From contig NZ_JAGQFT020000012.1 in the NCBI RefSeq assembly GCF_018122625.2, forward strand, positions 1 to 64,000: a stretch of 64,000 nt of DNA, given 5' to 3'. The notes beneath the pieces were generated by a model, which searched no databases, had not been told where the DNA came from, and saw nothing but the letters and a program-made list of their open reading frames with translations. Below are positions 1 through 9,193 of this stretch, in pieces; the stretch's first letter is position 1, and each line of letters begins with the position of its first letter. Origin of the DNA: Coralloluteibacterium stylophorae (lineage in GTDB: Bacteria > Pseudomonadota > Gammaproteobacteria > Xanthomonadales > Xanthomonadaceae). Position numbers and translations under genes: made by a program.

Positions 1-102
1 ATCTACGATGCAAGCTCGATGGCTTCAGGAGCGGCTCGGGCGTCCCACCCTCCCCCGATGATCGGTCGGGGACAGTGCCCCTTCATCGGGGCGCTGTCGA
101 GA

Positions 103-409
103 TACAAGGAGCGGCTTCAGCCGCGACAGGCTTCGGAAGGAGCGGCAGTGGTGAAGCGGGAACCGGGAACCGGGACCGGCAGGCCGCATGATGCGATGTC
201 CGATAGCCCTGTATGGGCGGCTTCAGCCCCGACCGCTTGCCAGCTGCGCGACGCGCGAACGTCGGGGCCGAAGCCGCTCCCACGGCAGAAGCGCTGGAGC
301 GACGGACCGTGGCATGAGGCGAAGTCCCCCAAGTCCCGGTTCCCGATTCCCGCATCGCCACCATCGCTGCAACCCCAGGCCGGTCGCGGCTGAAGCCGCT
401 CCTACAGGG
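103..409. repeat. Cluster of REP-like palindromes (four copies)
   Basis: Four copies of a short imperfect palindrome lie at about 108-127, 211-233, 261-285 and 382-408. The core is GCGGCT-TC-AGCCGC, extended on one side by GTAGGA and on the other by GAC. Copies occur in both orientations. The copy near 211 mixes the GCGG and CCCC arm types. Bases 1-567 otherwise hold no gene that I can support: the open frames here run through the repeats and have no ribosome-binding site. The family resembles REP/GTAG-type elements spread by RAYT transposases in Xanthomonadaceae and pseudomonads. No such transposase is in this window. Confidence 0.8.
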
Positions 410-567
410 GCAATGCGATACCGAGGCCGGGACGGCCGACCGGTCCCGATTCCCGCGTCACCATCATCGCCTCACGACGTCCCGTGAGCGCCGCGCGATT
501 CACTGCCGTCCCACGCGCCGCAGCGCAGCATCCCGGTCCCCTCACTCCAGCAAGAAAGGAGACCGAC

Positions 568-1101
568 ATGGCTTCGATCCAGGGCAAGACCATCGCCATC
601 CTCGCCACCGACGGCTTCGAGCAGGTCGAGCTGACCGAGCCGAAGAAGGGCCTCGAGCAGGCCGGTGCCACCGTGCACGTGATCGCGCCCAAGGACGGCG
701 AGATCAAGGGCTGGAACAAGACCGACTGGGGCGACTCGGTCAAGGTCGACCGCACGCTCGATGCCGCCAACGCCGCCGACTACGACGCGCTGGTGCTGCC
801 GGGCGGGCAGATCAACCCGGACAAGCTGCGCCTGGAGGAGAAGGCGATCGACTTCATCCGCCAGTTCGCCGCCGCCGACAAGACCATCGCCGCGATCTGC
901 CACGGCCCGTGGACGCTGATCGATGCCGGCGTCGCCAGGGGCAAGACCATGACCTCCTTCCCCAGCATCAAGAACGACCTGATCAACGCCGGTGCGACGT
1001 GGCAGGACAGGGAGGTCCAGGTGGACGGCAAGGTCATCACCAGCCGCAAGCCCGACGACATCCCGGCGTTCACCCAGGCGGTGATCGACGCACTGGCGTA
1101 A
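568..1101 (+). CDS. DJ-1/PfpI family protein (class I glutamine amidotransferase-like)
   Basis: This 177-residue cytoplasmic protein has the full PfpI/YhbO fold signature. The nucleophile elbow AAICHGPW holds the candidate catalytic Cys111 and His112, and a conserved acidic residue sits in DGFEQVEL near position 18. Family members have been described as proteases, chaperones or deglycases, and the true substrate is unsettled. The length matches the family. The ATG at 568 is chosen because AAGAAAGGAG lies just upstream. The open frame reaches back to 484, but that part overlaps non-coding sequence. The gene converges on the symporter gene, with a strong hairpin between them, and seems to be monocistronic. 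Confidence 0.9.
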   Translation: MASIQGKTIAILATDGFEQVELTEPKKGLEQAGATVHVIAPKDGEIKGWNKTDWGDSVKVDRTLDAANAADYDALVLPGGQINPDKLRLEEKAIDFIRQFAAADKTIAAICHGPWTLIDAGVARGKTMTSFPSIKNDLINAGATWQDREVQVDGKVITSRKPDDIPAFTQAVIDALA

Positions 1102-1117
1102 GCCATCGTCCTGGTCT

Positions 1118-1147
1118 GCGCACGGCCGCGCAGCGCGGGCCGTGCGC
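1118..1147. terminator. Hairpin between convergent genes
   Basis: A perfect 10-bp inverted repeat, GCGCACGGCC and GGCCGTGCGC, flanks a 10-base loop. It lies between the stops of the PfpI gene and the symporter gene. There is no T-run, so the terminator role is inferred from position and stem strength. Confidence 0.5.
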
Positions 1148-1161
1148 ATCGGCGCATCCCG

Positions 1162-2718
1162 TCAGCGCAGTGCGACCAGCAGCGCCGCGGTCAGCGCCAG
1201 GATGATGCCGACGCCGATGTAGACGTCCTTCGGCGGGCGCGGGAGGTCGGTTTTGGCGACCACCGCCAGCCGCGCCGCGCCGGGACGGTCGCGTTCGCCG
1301 AGAACCTGCATCCACACCCAGGTCGCCGTGCCCGTCAGCACGAACAGCACGCCGCCGATCACGGTGAAGTGGATCGGGACGAAACCCAGCATCTCCAGCA
1401 CGAACAGCACGGCGCTCAGCGCATGGCCGGAGACCAGCCCCCGCAGCGCAGCGCCGGCACCCAGCCGCTTCGACCACAGTCCCATCAGGAACACCGCCAC
1501 CAGCGGCGAGGCGACGTACGCGAACACCTGCTGCAGGTAGGCCCACAGCCCCTCGAAGTGCTGGATCATCGGCGCCCACAGCGCCGCGATCAGGGTCACC
1601 ACGAGCGTGGTGATGCGGCCGATGCGGATCAGCCGCGCCTGGCCGAGGTCCGGATGGCGCGCCTCGATGAAGTCCTTGGTGATGAGCGTCGCCGCGGAGT
1701 TGAGCGTCGACGAGCAGGTCGACATCAGCGCGGCCAGCAGGCCGGCGAGGATCAGGCCTGCCAGGCCGGCGGGCGCATAGGTCGCGACCATGGTTGGGAA
1801 CACCTGGTCCGGCTCCTCGAGCCCGGGCAGCAGGCTGATCGCCATCACGCCGGGCAGGGTCATCAGGAACAGCGGCAACAGCTTGAGCGCGGCGGCGACC
1901 ACCGACGCACGCCCCGCGGCCGCGATGTCGCGCGCGCCGAGCAGGCGCTGCGCCACGTACTGGTTCATCGTCCAGTAGTAGAAGCCGACGATCGGCAGGC
2001 CCGTGACCAGGCCCAGCCACGGCACGCCCGGGTCGTCGAGCGGGCGGATCAGCGACAGCGTGCCCGGCTCGACCGACGCCTCGAGCGCCGCCCAGGAATG
2101 GTCGAACTCGCCGAACACGATCCAGGCCAGGATCGCCGCGCCGGAGAGCAGCACCAGGGCCTGCAGCACGTCGGTGTAGACCACCGCGCGCAGGCCGCCG
2201 GCGGCCGAGTAGGCGCCGGTGAACAGCGCAAGGCCGAGGCAGGTCTCCCACAGTCCCAGCCCGGGGATGAAGGTGGTCAGCACCAGCGCACCGGCGTAGA
2301 GCGTGGCCGCGGTGTCGAGCACGATCGACAGGAACAGCGTCACCACCGAGAGGTATTTGCGCAGGCGCGGGTCGAAGCGCCGCTCCATCAGCTCCGGCAT
2401 CGTGGTGATGCGCGCGCGGATCAGCACGGGCAGCACGAACACCGCCGTGAACAGCAGCACCACGCCGGCCATCCACTCGTAGTTGGCGGCGGAGATGCCG
2501 GTCCGGTAGGCCGCGCCCGGCAGGCCGAGCAGGGTGTCGGAGGAGATGTTGGAGGCGAACAGCGAGAAGCCGATCGCCGCGGGTCCCAGCGTGCGGCCGG
2601 CGAGGAAGAGATCGTCGGAGGAGGTCTTGCGGTGCCGCGCGGCCCAGCTGCCGATCAGGATCACCGCCAGCAGGTAGGCGCCGATGGCGGCGTAGTCGAG
2701 CGCATTGAGTTGGATCAT
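1162..2718 (-). CDS. Sodium/solute symporter (SSS family), probably sugar
   Basis: This 518-residue integral membrane protein has about 13-14 hydrophobic helices and begins MIQLNALDYAAIGAYLLAV. Features typical of the SSS/SGLT family include the early motif FLAGRTLGPAAIGFSLFASN, the GLRAVVYTDVLQ segment and the SSTLNSAATLITKDF stretch in the central region. SGLT-type members import sugars with Na+. The closeness to xylan genes suggests a sugar or uronate substrate, but the sequence does not prove it. The ATG at 2718 has GGGGAG upstream on the minus strand. A longer frame to 3006 overlaps the divergent ABC gene and is rejected. The gene shares a 175-bp divergent promoter region with that ABC gene. 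Confidence 0.85.
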   Translation of the reverse strand: MIQLNALDYAAIGAYLLAVILIGSWAARHRKTSSDDLFLAGRTLGPAAIGFSLFASNISSDTLLGLPGAAYRTGISAANYEWMAGVVLLFTAVFVLPVLIRARITTMPELMERRFDPRLRKYLSVVTLFLSIVLDTAATLYAGALVLTTFIPGLGLWETCLGLALFTGAYSAAGGLRAVVYTDVLQALVLLSGAAILAWIVFGEFDHSWAALEASVEPGTLSLIRPLDDPGVPWLGLVTGLPIVGFYYWTMNQYVAQRLLGARDIAAAGRASVVAAALKLLPLFLMTLPGVMAISLLPGLEEPDQVFPTMVATYAPAGLAGLILAGLLAALMSTCSSTLNSAATLITKDFIEARHPDLGQARLIRIGRITTLVVTLIAALWAPMIQHFEGLWAYLQQVFAYVASPLVAVFLMGLWSKRLGAGAALRGLVSGHALSAVLFVLEMLGFVPIHFTVIGGVLFVLTGTATWVWMQVLGERDRPGAARLAVVAKTDLPRPPKDVYIGVGIILALTAALLVALR

Positions 2719-2893
2719 CGGGTGTCCGGAAAACTGCTCCCCTTTCCAAGAAAACACGCACGCACCGACAATGGAACCCTTGCGCCGGGCGCGCGCGTGC
2801 GCAATCGCGCGCGTGGAGGCGCGCGGCGCGCGACGGGGAACGGGCTTGAGCGAAGGCGGCGCCGCGGCACGATCGGCACAGGGCAGGGCAGGC

Positions 2894-4714
2894 ATGCGCG
2901 CACGCGTTTCGGCGCTGCGCAACCTCGCGCCCTTCCTGCACCTGATCTGGAGCACCAGCCGCTGGCTGACCGCCTCGAGCCTGGCGCTGCGCCTGCTGCG
3001 CGCCATGCTGCCGGCGACGATGCTCTACGTCGGCAAGCTCATCATCGACGAGGCGGTGCGGCTGGTGGATGCCGGCGGCATCGTCTCGCTGCCGCAGGCC
3101 TGGGACGGCGGCCTGCTCGCGCCGCTGGCGGGCCTGCTGGCGCTTGAGTTCGCGCTCGCGGTCGCCTCCGACGTGCTCGCGCGCCTGGTCGCCCTGGTCG
3201 AATCGCTGCTGTCGGAGCGGGTGACCAACCGCACCAGCATCCGCCTGATGGAGCACGCGGCGACGCTCGACCTCGAGGACTTCGAGGACGCCGACGTGCA
3301 GGACCGGCTCGACCGCGCCCGCCGCCAGACCATGGGGCGGATGACGCTGATGGCGCAGCTGTTCGGCCAGGCCCAGGACCTAGTGACCATCGTCGTCTTC
3401 GCCGCCGGCCTCATCGCCTACGCACCGTGGCTGATCGTGCTGCTGGCGCTCGCGCTGGTGCCGGCCTTCATCGGCGAGTCGCACTTCAACGCGCTGAACT
3501 ACGCGCTCAACTACCAGTGGACGCCGGAGCGGCGCCAGCTCGAATACCTGCGCCAGACCGGCGCCAGCGTGGAGACGGCGAAGGAGGTCAAGATCTTCGG
3601 CCTCAACGGCTTCCTGATCGGGCGCTACCGCGACTTCGCCGAACGCTTCTACCGCGCCAACCGCGCGCTCGCCCTGCGCCGCGCCGGCTGGGGCGTGCTG
3701 CTGGCGGGCCTGGGCACGCTCGGTTACTACGCCGCCTACGCCTACATCGCCTGGCGCACGGTGTCGGGCGCGTTCTCGATCGGCGACCTGACCTTCCTCG
3801 CCGGCAGTTTCCTGCGCCTGCGCCAGCTGCTCGAGGGCCTGCTGGTCGGCGTGTCCCAGGTCGCCGGGCAGGCGCTGAGCCTGGACGACCTGTTCTCGTT
3901 CTTCCGCATCGCGCCGGAGATCGTCTCGCCCGCGGACCCGAAGCCGGTGCCGCAGCCGATCCGCGAGGGCTTCCGCTTCGAGGACGTCGGCTTCCGCTAT
4001 CCCGGCTCGGACCTGTGGGCGGTGCGCCACCTCGACTTCACCCTGCGCGCCGGCGAGGTGCTGGCCCTGGTCGGCGAGAACGGCGCCGGCAAGACCACCC
4101 TGGTGAAGCTGCTCGCGCGCCTGTACGAGCCGGACGAGGGCCGCATCCTGCTCGACGGCACCGACCTGCGCGAGCTCGATCTCGACCAGCTCCGCGCCAA
4201 CGTCGGCGTGATCTTCCAGGACTTCGTGCGCTATCACCTCACCGCCGGCGAGAACGTCGCCGTCGGCCGCATCGAGGCGCGCGACGACGCTCCGCGGATC
4301 GAGGCCGCCGCCCGCAGCGCGCTGGCCGACGCGGTCATCGAACGGCTGCCGGAAGGCTACGCGCAGGTGGTCGGTCGCCGCTTCCGCAACGGCGTCGACC
4401 TCTCCGGCGGCGAGTGGCAGAAGATCGCCATCGCCCGCGCCTACATGCGCGACGCGCAGCTGCTGATCCTCGACGAGCCCACCGCCGCCCTCGACGCCCG
4501 CGCCGAAGCGGAGGTCTTCGCCCGCTTCAAGGCGCTCTCCGCCGGCCGTACCGCGGTGCTGATCTCGCACCGCTTCTCCAGCGTGCGCATGGCCGACCGC
4601 ATCCTCGTCCTCGACCGCGGCCGCATCGAGGCCGTCGGCAGCCACGACGAACTCATGGCCCAGCACGGCCGCTACGCCGAACTGTTCGAACTGCAGGCGG
4701 CGGGATACCGCTGA
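2894..4714 (+). CDS. ABC transporter, fused permease and ATPase (exporter half-transporter)
   Basis: This protein of about 606 residues has an N-terminal six-helix exporter domain followed by a nucleotide-binding domain. The ATPase motifs are complete: Walker A GENGAGKTT near residue 393, signature LSGGEWQ near 502, Walker B LLILDEPT near 522 and the switch histidine in ISHRFSS near 556. It should act as an inner-membrane homodimer that exports an unknown substrate. Close relatives of this MsbA/LanT-like architecture lack the C39 peptidase domain, as this one does. The start at 2894 (MRARVSALRN) is my choice. ATGs at 2705 and 2771 are in frame, but they give an Arg/Gly-rich leader that looks untranslated. 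It is transcribed divergently from the symporter. Confidence 0.85.
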   Translation: MRARVSALRNLAPFLHLIWSTSRWLTASSLALRLLRAMLPATMLYVGKLIIDEAVRLVDAGGIVSLPQAWDGGLLAPLAGLLALEFALAVASDVLARLVALVESLLSERVTNRTSIRLMEHAATLDLEDFEDADVQDRLDRARRQTMGRMTLMAQLFGQAQDLVTIVVFAAGLIAYAPWLIVLLALALVPAFIGESHFNALNYALNYQWTPERRQLEYLRQTGASVETAKEVKIFGLNGFLIGRYRDFAERFYRANRALALRRAGWGVLLAGLGTLGYYAAYAYIAWRTVSGAFSIGDLTFLAGSFLRLRQLLEGLLVGVSQVAGQALSLDDLFSFFRIAPEIVSPADPKPVPQPIREGFRFEDVGFRYPGSDLWAVRHLDFTLRAGEVLALVGENGAGKTTLVKLLARLYEPDEGRILLDGTDLRELDLDQLRANVGVIFQDFVRYHLTAGENVAVGRIEARDDAPRIEAAARSALADAVIERLPEGYAQVVGRRFRNGVDLSGGEWQKIAIARAYMRDAQLLILDEPTAALDARAEAEVFARFKALSAGRTAVLISHRFSSVRMADRILVLDRGRIEAVGSHDELMAQHGRYAELFELQAAGYR

Positions 4715-4721
4715 CCTTCCC

Positions 4722-4747
4722 TGTCGGAGCGGCTTCAGCCGCGACCG
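4722..4747 (+). repeat. REP-like palindrome
   Basis: A single copy of the GGAGCGGCTTCAGCCGCGAC palindrome lies just 3' of the ABC transporter gene. It could act as a transcription-attenuating hairpin or simply be an insertion in neutral DNA. Confidence 0.75.
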
Positions 4748-4798
4748 GGCCACCCTGGGCGCGTATCGTGGCCGCACCTCGTCCCGCGGATCCCGCCC

Positions 4799-5671
4799 AT
4801 GCCCGACCCGATGCGCACGCACCAGCTGGCGGTGCTGATCGATGCCGACAACAGCGACCCGGGCCGGGTCGAGGGGCTGGTGACCGAGATCGCCAAGTAC
4901 GGACGCGCGAGCGTCAAGCGCGCCTACGGCAACTGGACCTCGCCGCAGCTCGGTGGCTGGAAGAAGGCTCTGCTGACGCATTCGATCCAGCCGGTGCAGC
5001 AGTTCAGCTACACCACCGGCAAGAACGCGACCGACAGCGCGATGATCATCGACGCGATGGACCTGCTGTACTCCGGTCGCTTCGACGGCTTCTGCATCGT
5101 CTCCAGCGACAGCGACTTCACCCGCCTGGCCGCGCGTATCCGCGAGCAGGGGCTGCTGGTCTACGGCTTCGGCGAGCGCAAGACGCCGCAGCCGTTCGTG
5201 GCCGCATGCGATCGCTTCGTCTACACCGAGATCCTCGATGCCGACGCGGACGAGGAGGGCGCGGATGCCGGCGGGGCGGCGCTGGAACGACCGGCCTCGG
5301 CGCCCACGAAGAAGGCCGCGCGCAAGCGTGCGGCCAAGAACGCGGCACCGGTCGCCGCGCCCGCGACCGTGACGGCGCCCGTGCCTGCCGAGCCGGCCAC
5401 GGCGCCGGTCAAGAAGAAGCCGAAGGCCGCCGCCGGCCTGCTGCGGCGTGCGGTGGACGCGGCGGTGGACGACGAGGGCTGGGCGCATCTGGGTGCGGTC
5501 GGCAACCTGCTCGGGCGGCTGGCGCCGGAGTTCGACCCGCGCGACTACGGCTGCCGCAAGCTGAAGGACCTGGTGGCATGCCAGGCCGGGCTGGAGGTCG
5601 AGGAGCGCGCGGTGCAGGGCGGCGGCAGGGCGGTCTTCGTGCGCGTGCGGGCGGGCTCCTCGACCCAGTGA
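4799..5671 (+). CDS. NYN domain protein with C-terminal OST-HTH/LOTUS domain (putative RNase)
   Basis: This 290-residue cytoplasmic protein has a NYN (PIN-like) nuclease domain at about residues 8-145. Its acidic residues sit in VLIDADNS, NATDSAMIIDAMD and VSSDSDF, the usual metal-binding positions of the LabA/DUF88 family. An Ala/Lys/Pro-rich linker of about 70 residues follows. The C-terminal part (about 215-285, with GWAHLGAVGNLL and DYGCRKLKDLV) fits an OST-HTH/LOTUS RNA-binding domain. NYN-LOTUS proteins are predicted RNA-processing or decay enzymes, and most bacterial members are uncharacterised. The gene stands alone, followed by a repeat cluster. The ATG at 4799 is used; the ATG at 4811 is also possible. 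Confidence 0.85.
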   Translation: MPDPMRTHQLAVLIDADNSDPGRVEGLVTEIAKYGRASVKRAYGNWTSPQLGGWKKALLTHSIQPVQQFSYTTGKNATDSAMIIDAMDLLYSGRFDGFCIVSSDSDFTRLAARIREQGLLVYGFGERKTPQPFVAACDRFVYTEILDADADEEGADAGGAALERPASAPTKKAARKRAAKNAAPVAAPATVTAPVPAEPATAPVKKKPKAAAGLLRRAVDAAVDDEGWAHLGAVGNLLGRLAPEFDPRDYGCRKLKDLVACQAGLEVEERAVQGGGRAVFVRVRAGSSTQ

Positions 5672-5930
5672 CATGTCGGGCTGAAGCCCCTCCCACAGGC
5701 TGCTGCGGGTTACTCCCCGTCGCTTTTCGTAGGAGCGGCTTCAGCCGCGATCGTCCTGTGGGAGGGGCTTCAGCCCCGACGGCCGGGCCCGATCGGCCCA
5801 GGTCGCGGCTGAAGCCGCTCCTACGGAGACACCGCGGCTGGTTGCGCGATCTGCGGCCGCCGGTAGCCGGTTCCCGGTTCGCCACACCGCCCTCGCAGGC
5901 CCGGTCGCGGCTGAAGCCGCTCCTACAGGG
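5672..5930. repeat. Cluster of five REP-like palindromes of two arm types
   Basis: Copies lie at about 5672-5700, 5729-5751, 5757-5782, 5802-5826 and 5904-5929, in alternating orientations. Two have GGGGCT/AGCCCC arms and three have GCGGCT/AGCCGC arms. The changes therefore compensate across each stem, which points to a conserved hairpin rather than a conserved linear sequence. The 430-bp gap 5672-6102 contains this cluster and then, at its right end, the xylB operator. No gene was seen in it. Confidence 0.8.
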
Positions 5931-6066
5931 GGCGCGGCGCGTCCGTTCCGCAGTGCAGCAAGCCAATCCGGCATCCGCTGCTAGAGTTGGGCGCTCCGAA
6001 ATCGACCGGTTCTGCCTGCATGATCGCGACCACCCCGCCCGGTGTGTCTTTTTTTGTCGCTGCGAA

Positions 6067-6080
6067 TGGTAGCGCTAACT
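6067..6080. promoter_or_regulatory. xyl-box operator upstream of xylB
   Basis: TGGTAGCGCTAACT is a near-palindrome centred on AGCGCT, ending 22 bp before the xylB start. It matches the XylR operator (xyl-box, TGGTAGCGCTAACA) as I recall it from Xanthomonas and Caulobacter at 13 of 14 positions. The site likely binds the LacI-type repressor encoded at 9194-10261. Confidence 0.8.
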
Positions 6081-6102
6081 TTTTCGTCTCCGGAGCCGGC
6101 GC

Positions 6103-7611
6103 ATGAGCCTGTTCGTGGGCCTCGACGTGGGCACGCAGAGCGTCAAGCTGGTCGCCTACGATCCGGACGCGAAGCGGGTGGTGGCCGCCCATGGCGCGGC
6201 GCTGGAGCTGGTCGCGGGCGACGACGGCAGCCGTGAGCAGCACCCGCAGTGGTGGATCGACGCGATCCGGGCCTGCTTCGCCCGGCTCGACGCGAGCCAG
6301 CGCGCGCGGGTGGTGGCGATCGGCGTGTCGGGGCAGCAGCACGGCTTCGTGCCGCTGGATGCCGCCGGCGAGGTGCTCGCCCCGGCCAAGCTGTGGTGCG
6401 ACACCAGCACCAGCGCGCACTGCGACGAGATCATGGACGCGGTCGGCGGCGTGGCTCGCTGCATCGAGCTGGGCGGCAATCCCATGCTCGCCGGCTACAC
6501 CGCACCGAAACTGCCGTGGACGCGCCGGCACCGGCCCGAGGCCTACGCGAAGCTGGCGGCGATCCTGCTGCCGCACGACTACGTCGATTTCTGGCTGACC
6601 GGCGAGCGCTGGATGGAGTACGGCGACGCCTCCGGCACCGGCTGGCTCGACGTGCGCACGCGGCGCTGGTCGGCCGAGCTGCTCGCCGCCACCGATCCCG
6701 ACCGCGACCTCGGCGCGCTGCTGCCGCCCCTGGTCGAGCCGCACGCGAGCGTGCGCATCGCGCCGGCGATCGCCGACGAGCTCGGCCTGCCGCGCGAGGT
6801 GCTGGTCGCGGCCGGCGGCGGCGACAACATGATGGCCGCGATCGGCACCGGCAACGTCGCGCCGGGCGTGCTGAGCATGAGCCTCGGTACCTCGGGCACC
6901 CTGTTCGCGCACGCCGAGCGCCCGGTGGTGGACGCGGAGGCCGGCTGGGCCGCGTTCTGCTCGTCCACCGGCGGCTGGCTGCCGCTGATCTGCACCATGA
7001 ACTGCACCGTGGCGACCGAGACCGTCGCGCGCATGTTCGGCTTCAGCAGCCGCGACGAGAACGCAGTGCTGGCCGATACCGCGCCCGGCGCCGGCGGCGT
7101 CGTGATGCTGCCGTTCTTCAACGGCGAGCGCACGCCGAACCTGCCCAACGCGCGCGGCGCGCTGTTCGGCATGGATCCCACGAATGCCACCCGCGGCAAC
7201 GTCTACCGCGCGGCCATGGAAGGCGCGACCTACAGCCTGCGCAACGGCTACGACGCGCTGCAGGGCGCCGGCCTGTCCTTCGAGTCGATCCGCCTGACCG
7301 GCGGCGGCAGCCAGAGCGCGGTGTGGCGGCAGATGGTGGCCGACGTGTTCGCGCTGCCGGTCGAGGTGCCCACGCAGCCGGAAGGCGCGGCCTTCGGTGG
7401 CGCGCTGCAGGCGATGTGGGCGCATGCGCGCGCGCAGGGCCGCACGACCGGGATCGACGCCATCGCCGCCGAGCACGTGGCGGTGGATCCGTCGCTCTCG
7501 GTGCAGCCGGACGCGGCTGCCGTGGCCGCCTACGCCACGCACTACCGTGGGTTCCTGCGCCATCTCGACGCCGCGCGCCTGCTGTACGCGACGCCCGCGG
7601 CGGGCGCGTAG
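6103..7611 (+). CDS. xylB: Xylulokinase
   Basis: This 502-residue cytoplasmic FGGY-family kinase phosphorylates D-xylulose to xylulose 5-phosphate with ATP. The N-terminal phosphate-binding segment is [17 protein letters not shown], followed by [28 protein letters not shown] carries Asp241, which aligns with the catalytic Asp of E. coli XylB. The C-terminal adenosine-binding motif is [17 protein letters not shown]. The length is normal for XylB, and the next gene is xylose isomerase, which supports xylulose over other FGGY substrates. The start has CTCCGGAGCC upstream. The operator at 6067-6080 lies where it would block transcription. Confidence 0.95.
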   Translation: MSLFVGLDVGTQSVKLVAYDPDAKRVVAAHGAALELVAGDDGSREQHPQWWIDAIRACFARLDASQRARVVAIGVSGQQHGFVPLDAAGEVLAPAKLWCDTSTSAHCDEIMDAVGGVARCIELGGNPMLAGYTAPKLPWTRRHRPEAYAKLAAILLPHDYVDFWLTGERWMEYGDASGTGWLDVRTRRWSAELLAATDPDRDLGALLPPLVEPHASVRIAPAIADELGLPREVLVAAGGGDNMMAAIGTGNVAPGVLSMSLGTSGTLFAHAERPVVDAEAGWAAFCSSTGGWLPLICTMNCTVATETVARMFGFSSRDENAVLADTAPGAGGVVMLPFFNGERTPNLPNARGALFGMDPTNATRGNVYRAAMEGATYSLRNGYDALQGAGLSFESIRLTGGGSQSAVWRQMVADVFALPVEVPTQPEGAAFGGALQAMWAHARAQGRTTGIDAIAAEHVAVDPSLSVQPDAAAVAAYATHYRGFLRHLDAARLLYATPAAGA

Positions 7612-7677
7612 GCGCGGCTTCAGCCGCGACCCGTCGCTGTCCGCACCATGCCATCGCGGCTGAAGCCGCTCCTACAG
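7609..7677. repeat. Inverted pair of REP-like palindromes between xylB and xylA
   Basis: Two copies in opposite orientation, about 7609-7632 and 7652-7677, are separated by about 20 bases. Together they can fold as one long hairpin or two short ones. The pair fills the xylB-xylA spacer and could tune the relative levels of the two proteins by stabilising mRNA ends. That role is known for REP elements elsewhere and is only inferred here. Confidence 0.75.
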
Positions 7678-7709
7678 AACATGCCCACCTCCCACACGAG
7701 ATCGCCCCA

Positions 7710-9044
7710 ATGACGACGCAACCCTTCATCGGCGCCAAGGAGTTCTTCCCCGGCATCGGCCGCATCCCCTACGAGGGGCGCGAGTCCGACAACCCGCTCG
7801 CCTTCAAGGTCTACGAGCCCGACCGCCGCATCGGCGACAGGACCATGGCCGAGCACCTGCGGTTCGCCGCGTGCTACTGGCACAGCTTCTGCAACGCCGG
7901 CCACGATCCCTTCGGTCCGGGCACGCGCAGCTATCCCTGGGACGCGGGTAGCGGCGCGGCGCTGTACAAGGCCGAGGCCAAGCTCGACGCGGCCTTCGAG
8001 TTCTTCACCAAGCTCGGCGTGCCGTACTGGTGCTTCCACGACATCGACATGGCGCCGGACGCCGACGACATCGGCGAGTACGAGAAGAACCTCAAGCACA
8101 TGGTGCGCCTCGCCAAGGAGCGCCAGCAGGCCACCGGCATGAAGCTCCTGTGGGGCACGGCCAACCTGTTCTCGCACCCGCGCTACATGAACGGTGCGTC
8201 CACCAACCCCGACTTCGCGGTCGTCGCCCGCGCCGCGGTGCAGGTCAAGAACGCGCTCGAGGCCACGGTCGAGCTCGGCGGCGGCAACTACGTGTTCTGG
8301 GGCGGCCGCGAGGGCTATGCCAGCCTGCACAACACCGACATGAAGCGCGAGCTCGCGCACATGGCGCGCTTCCTGACGATGGCGCGCGACTACGGCCGCA
8401 GCATCGGCTTCCAGGGCAACTTCCTGATCGAGCCGAAGCCGATGGAGCCGATGAAGCACCAGTACGACTTCGACAGCGCGACCTGCGTCGGCTTCCTGCG
8501 CGCCCATGGCCTGGACAAGGATTTCAAGCTCAACATCGAGGCCAACCACGCCACGCTGTCGGGCCACACCTTCGAGCACGACCTGCAGGTCGCCTCCGAC
8601 GCCGGCATGCTCGGCAGCATCGACGCCAACCGCGGCAATGCGCAGAACGGCTGGGACACCGACCAGTTCCCCTCCGATCTCTACGACACCGTCGGCGCGA
8701 TGATGGTGGTGCTGCGCCAGGGCGGCCTGCAGCCGGGCGGCCTCAACTTCGACGCCAAGGTCCGTCGCGAGTCGACCGACCCGCAGGACCTGTTCATCGC
8801 CCACATCGGCGGCATGGACGCGTTCGCGCGTGGCCTCGAAGTGGCCCACGCGCTGCTGACCAGGTCGCCGTGGGAGCAGTGGCGCAGCGAGCGCTACGCG
8901 AGCTTCGACGCCGGCGACGGCAAGGCCTTCGCCGAGGGCGCGATGTCGCTCGCCGACCTGGCCGGCAAGGCGGGCGAGCCGCAGCAGCACAGCGGCCGCC
9001 AGGAAGCCTACGAGAACCTCCTCAACCAATACCTGCTGCGCTGA
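7710..9044 (+). CDS. xylA: Xylose isomerase
   Basis: This 444-residue cytoplasmic TIM-barrel enzyme interconverts D-xylose and D-xylulose using two divalent metal ions. The catalytic pair is seen in [10 protein letters not shown] (His110 and Asp113). Metal ligands lie in [18 protein letters not shown] and in [18 protein letters not shown], and the WGGREGY motif is present. It is of the longer class II type, with the N-terminal extension up to [12 protein letters not shown], as in E. coli XylA. It is the second gene of the xylBA unit, 98 bp after xylB. The ATG at 7710 fits the conserved N-terminus. An earlier in-frame extension passes through the repeat pair and is rejected. Confidence 0.97.
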   Translation: MTTQPFIGAKEFFPGIGRIPYEGRESDNPLAFKVYEPDRRIGDRTMAEHLRFAACYWHSFCNAGHDPFGPGTRSYPWDAGSGAALYKAEAKLDAAFEFFTKLGVPYWCFHDIDMAPDADDIGEYEKNLKHMVRLAKERQQATGMKLLWGTANLFSHPRYMNGASTNPDFAVVARAAVQVKNALEATVELGGGNYVFWGGREGYASLHNTDMKRELAHMARFLTMARDYGRSIGFQGNFLIEPKPMEPMKHQYDFDSATCVGFLRAHGLDKDFKLNIEANHATLSGHTFEHDLQVASDAGMLGSIDANRGNAQNGWDTDQFPSDLYDTVGAMMVVLRQGGLQPGGLNFDAKVRRESTDPQDLFIAHIGGMDAFARGLEVAHALLTRSPWEQWRSERYASFDAGDGKAFAEGAMSLADLAGKAGEPQQHSGRQEAYENLLNQYLLR

Positions 9045-9052
9045 GGACGAAC

Positions 9053-9082
9053 GGTCGCGCGCGCCGCGATGCGCGCGCGGCC
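9053..9082. terminator. Strong hairpin between convergent xylA and repressor genes
   Basis: Arms GGTCGCGCGCGC and GCGCGCGCGGCC pair over 12 positions (one G-U) around a 6-base loop. The hairpin lies directly after the xylA stop and faces the 3' end of the leftward repressor gene. No T-tract follows. Confidence 0.55.
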
Positions 9083-9193
9083 ATCCCGCCGGCAGGTCCG
9101 GCCATTCGACGGGGAGCGGGGAGGGGAATGAACGGCAGCTCGGCCCGGTCCGCGACGCCCGCGGCCCGCACGGGTGCGGCCGTCGCTGCGGCG

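Noticed and set aside
19-487. Several overlapping open frames at the left edge
   Set aside because: They pass through palindromic repeats on both strands, lack ribosome-binding sites and give Arg/Pro/Ser-rich translations.
2719-2893. xyl-box before the sodium/solute symporter
   Set aside because: No TGnTAGCGCTAnCA-like palindrome is present, so the symporter is not placed in the XylR regulon.
5672-5930. Possible CRISPR array, from regularly repeated ~25-base units
   Set aside because: Units alternate in orientation, are themselves palindromic, have uneven spacing and occur at many separate loci. They are REP-like elements, and no cas genes are present.
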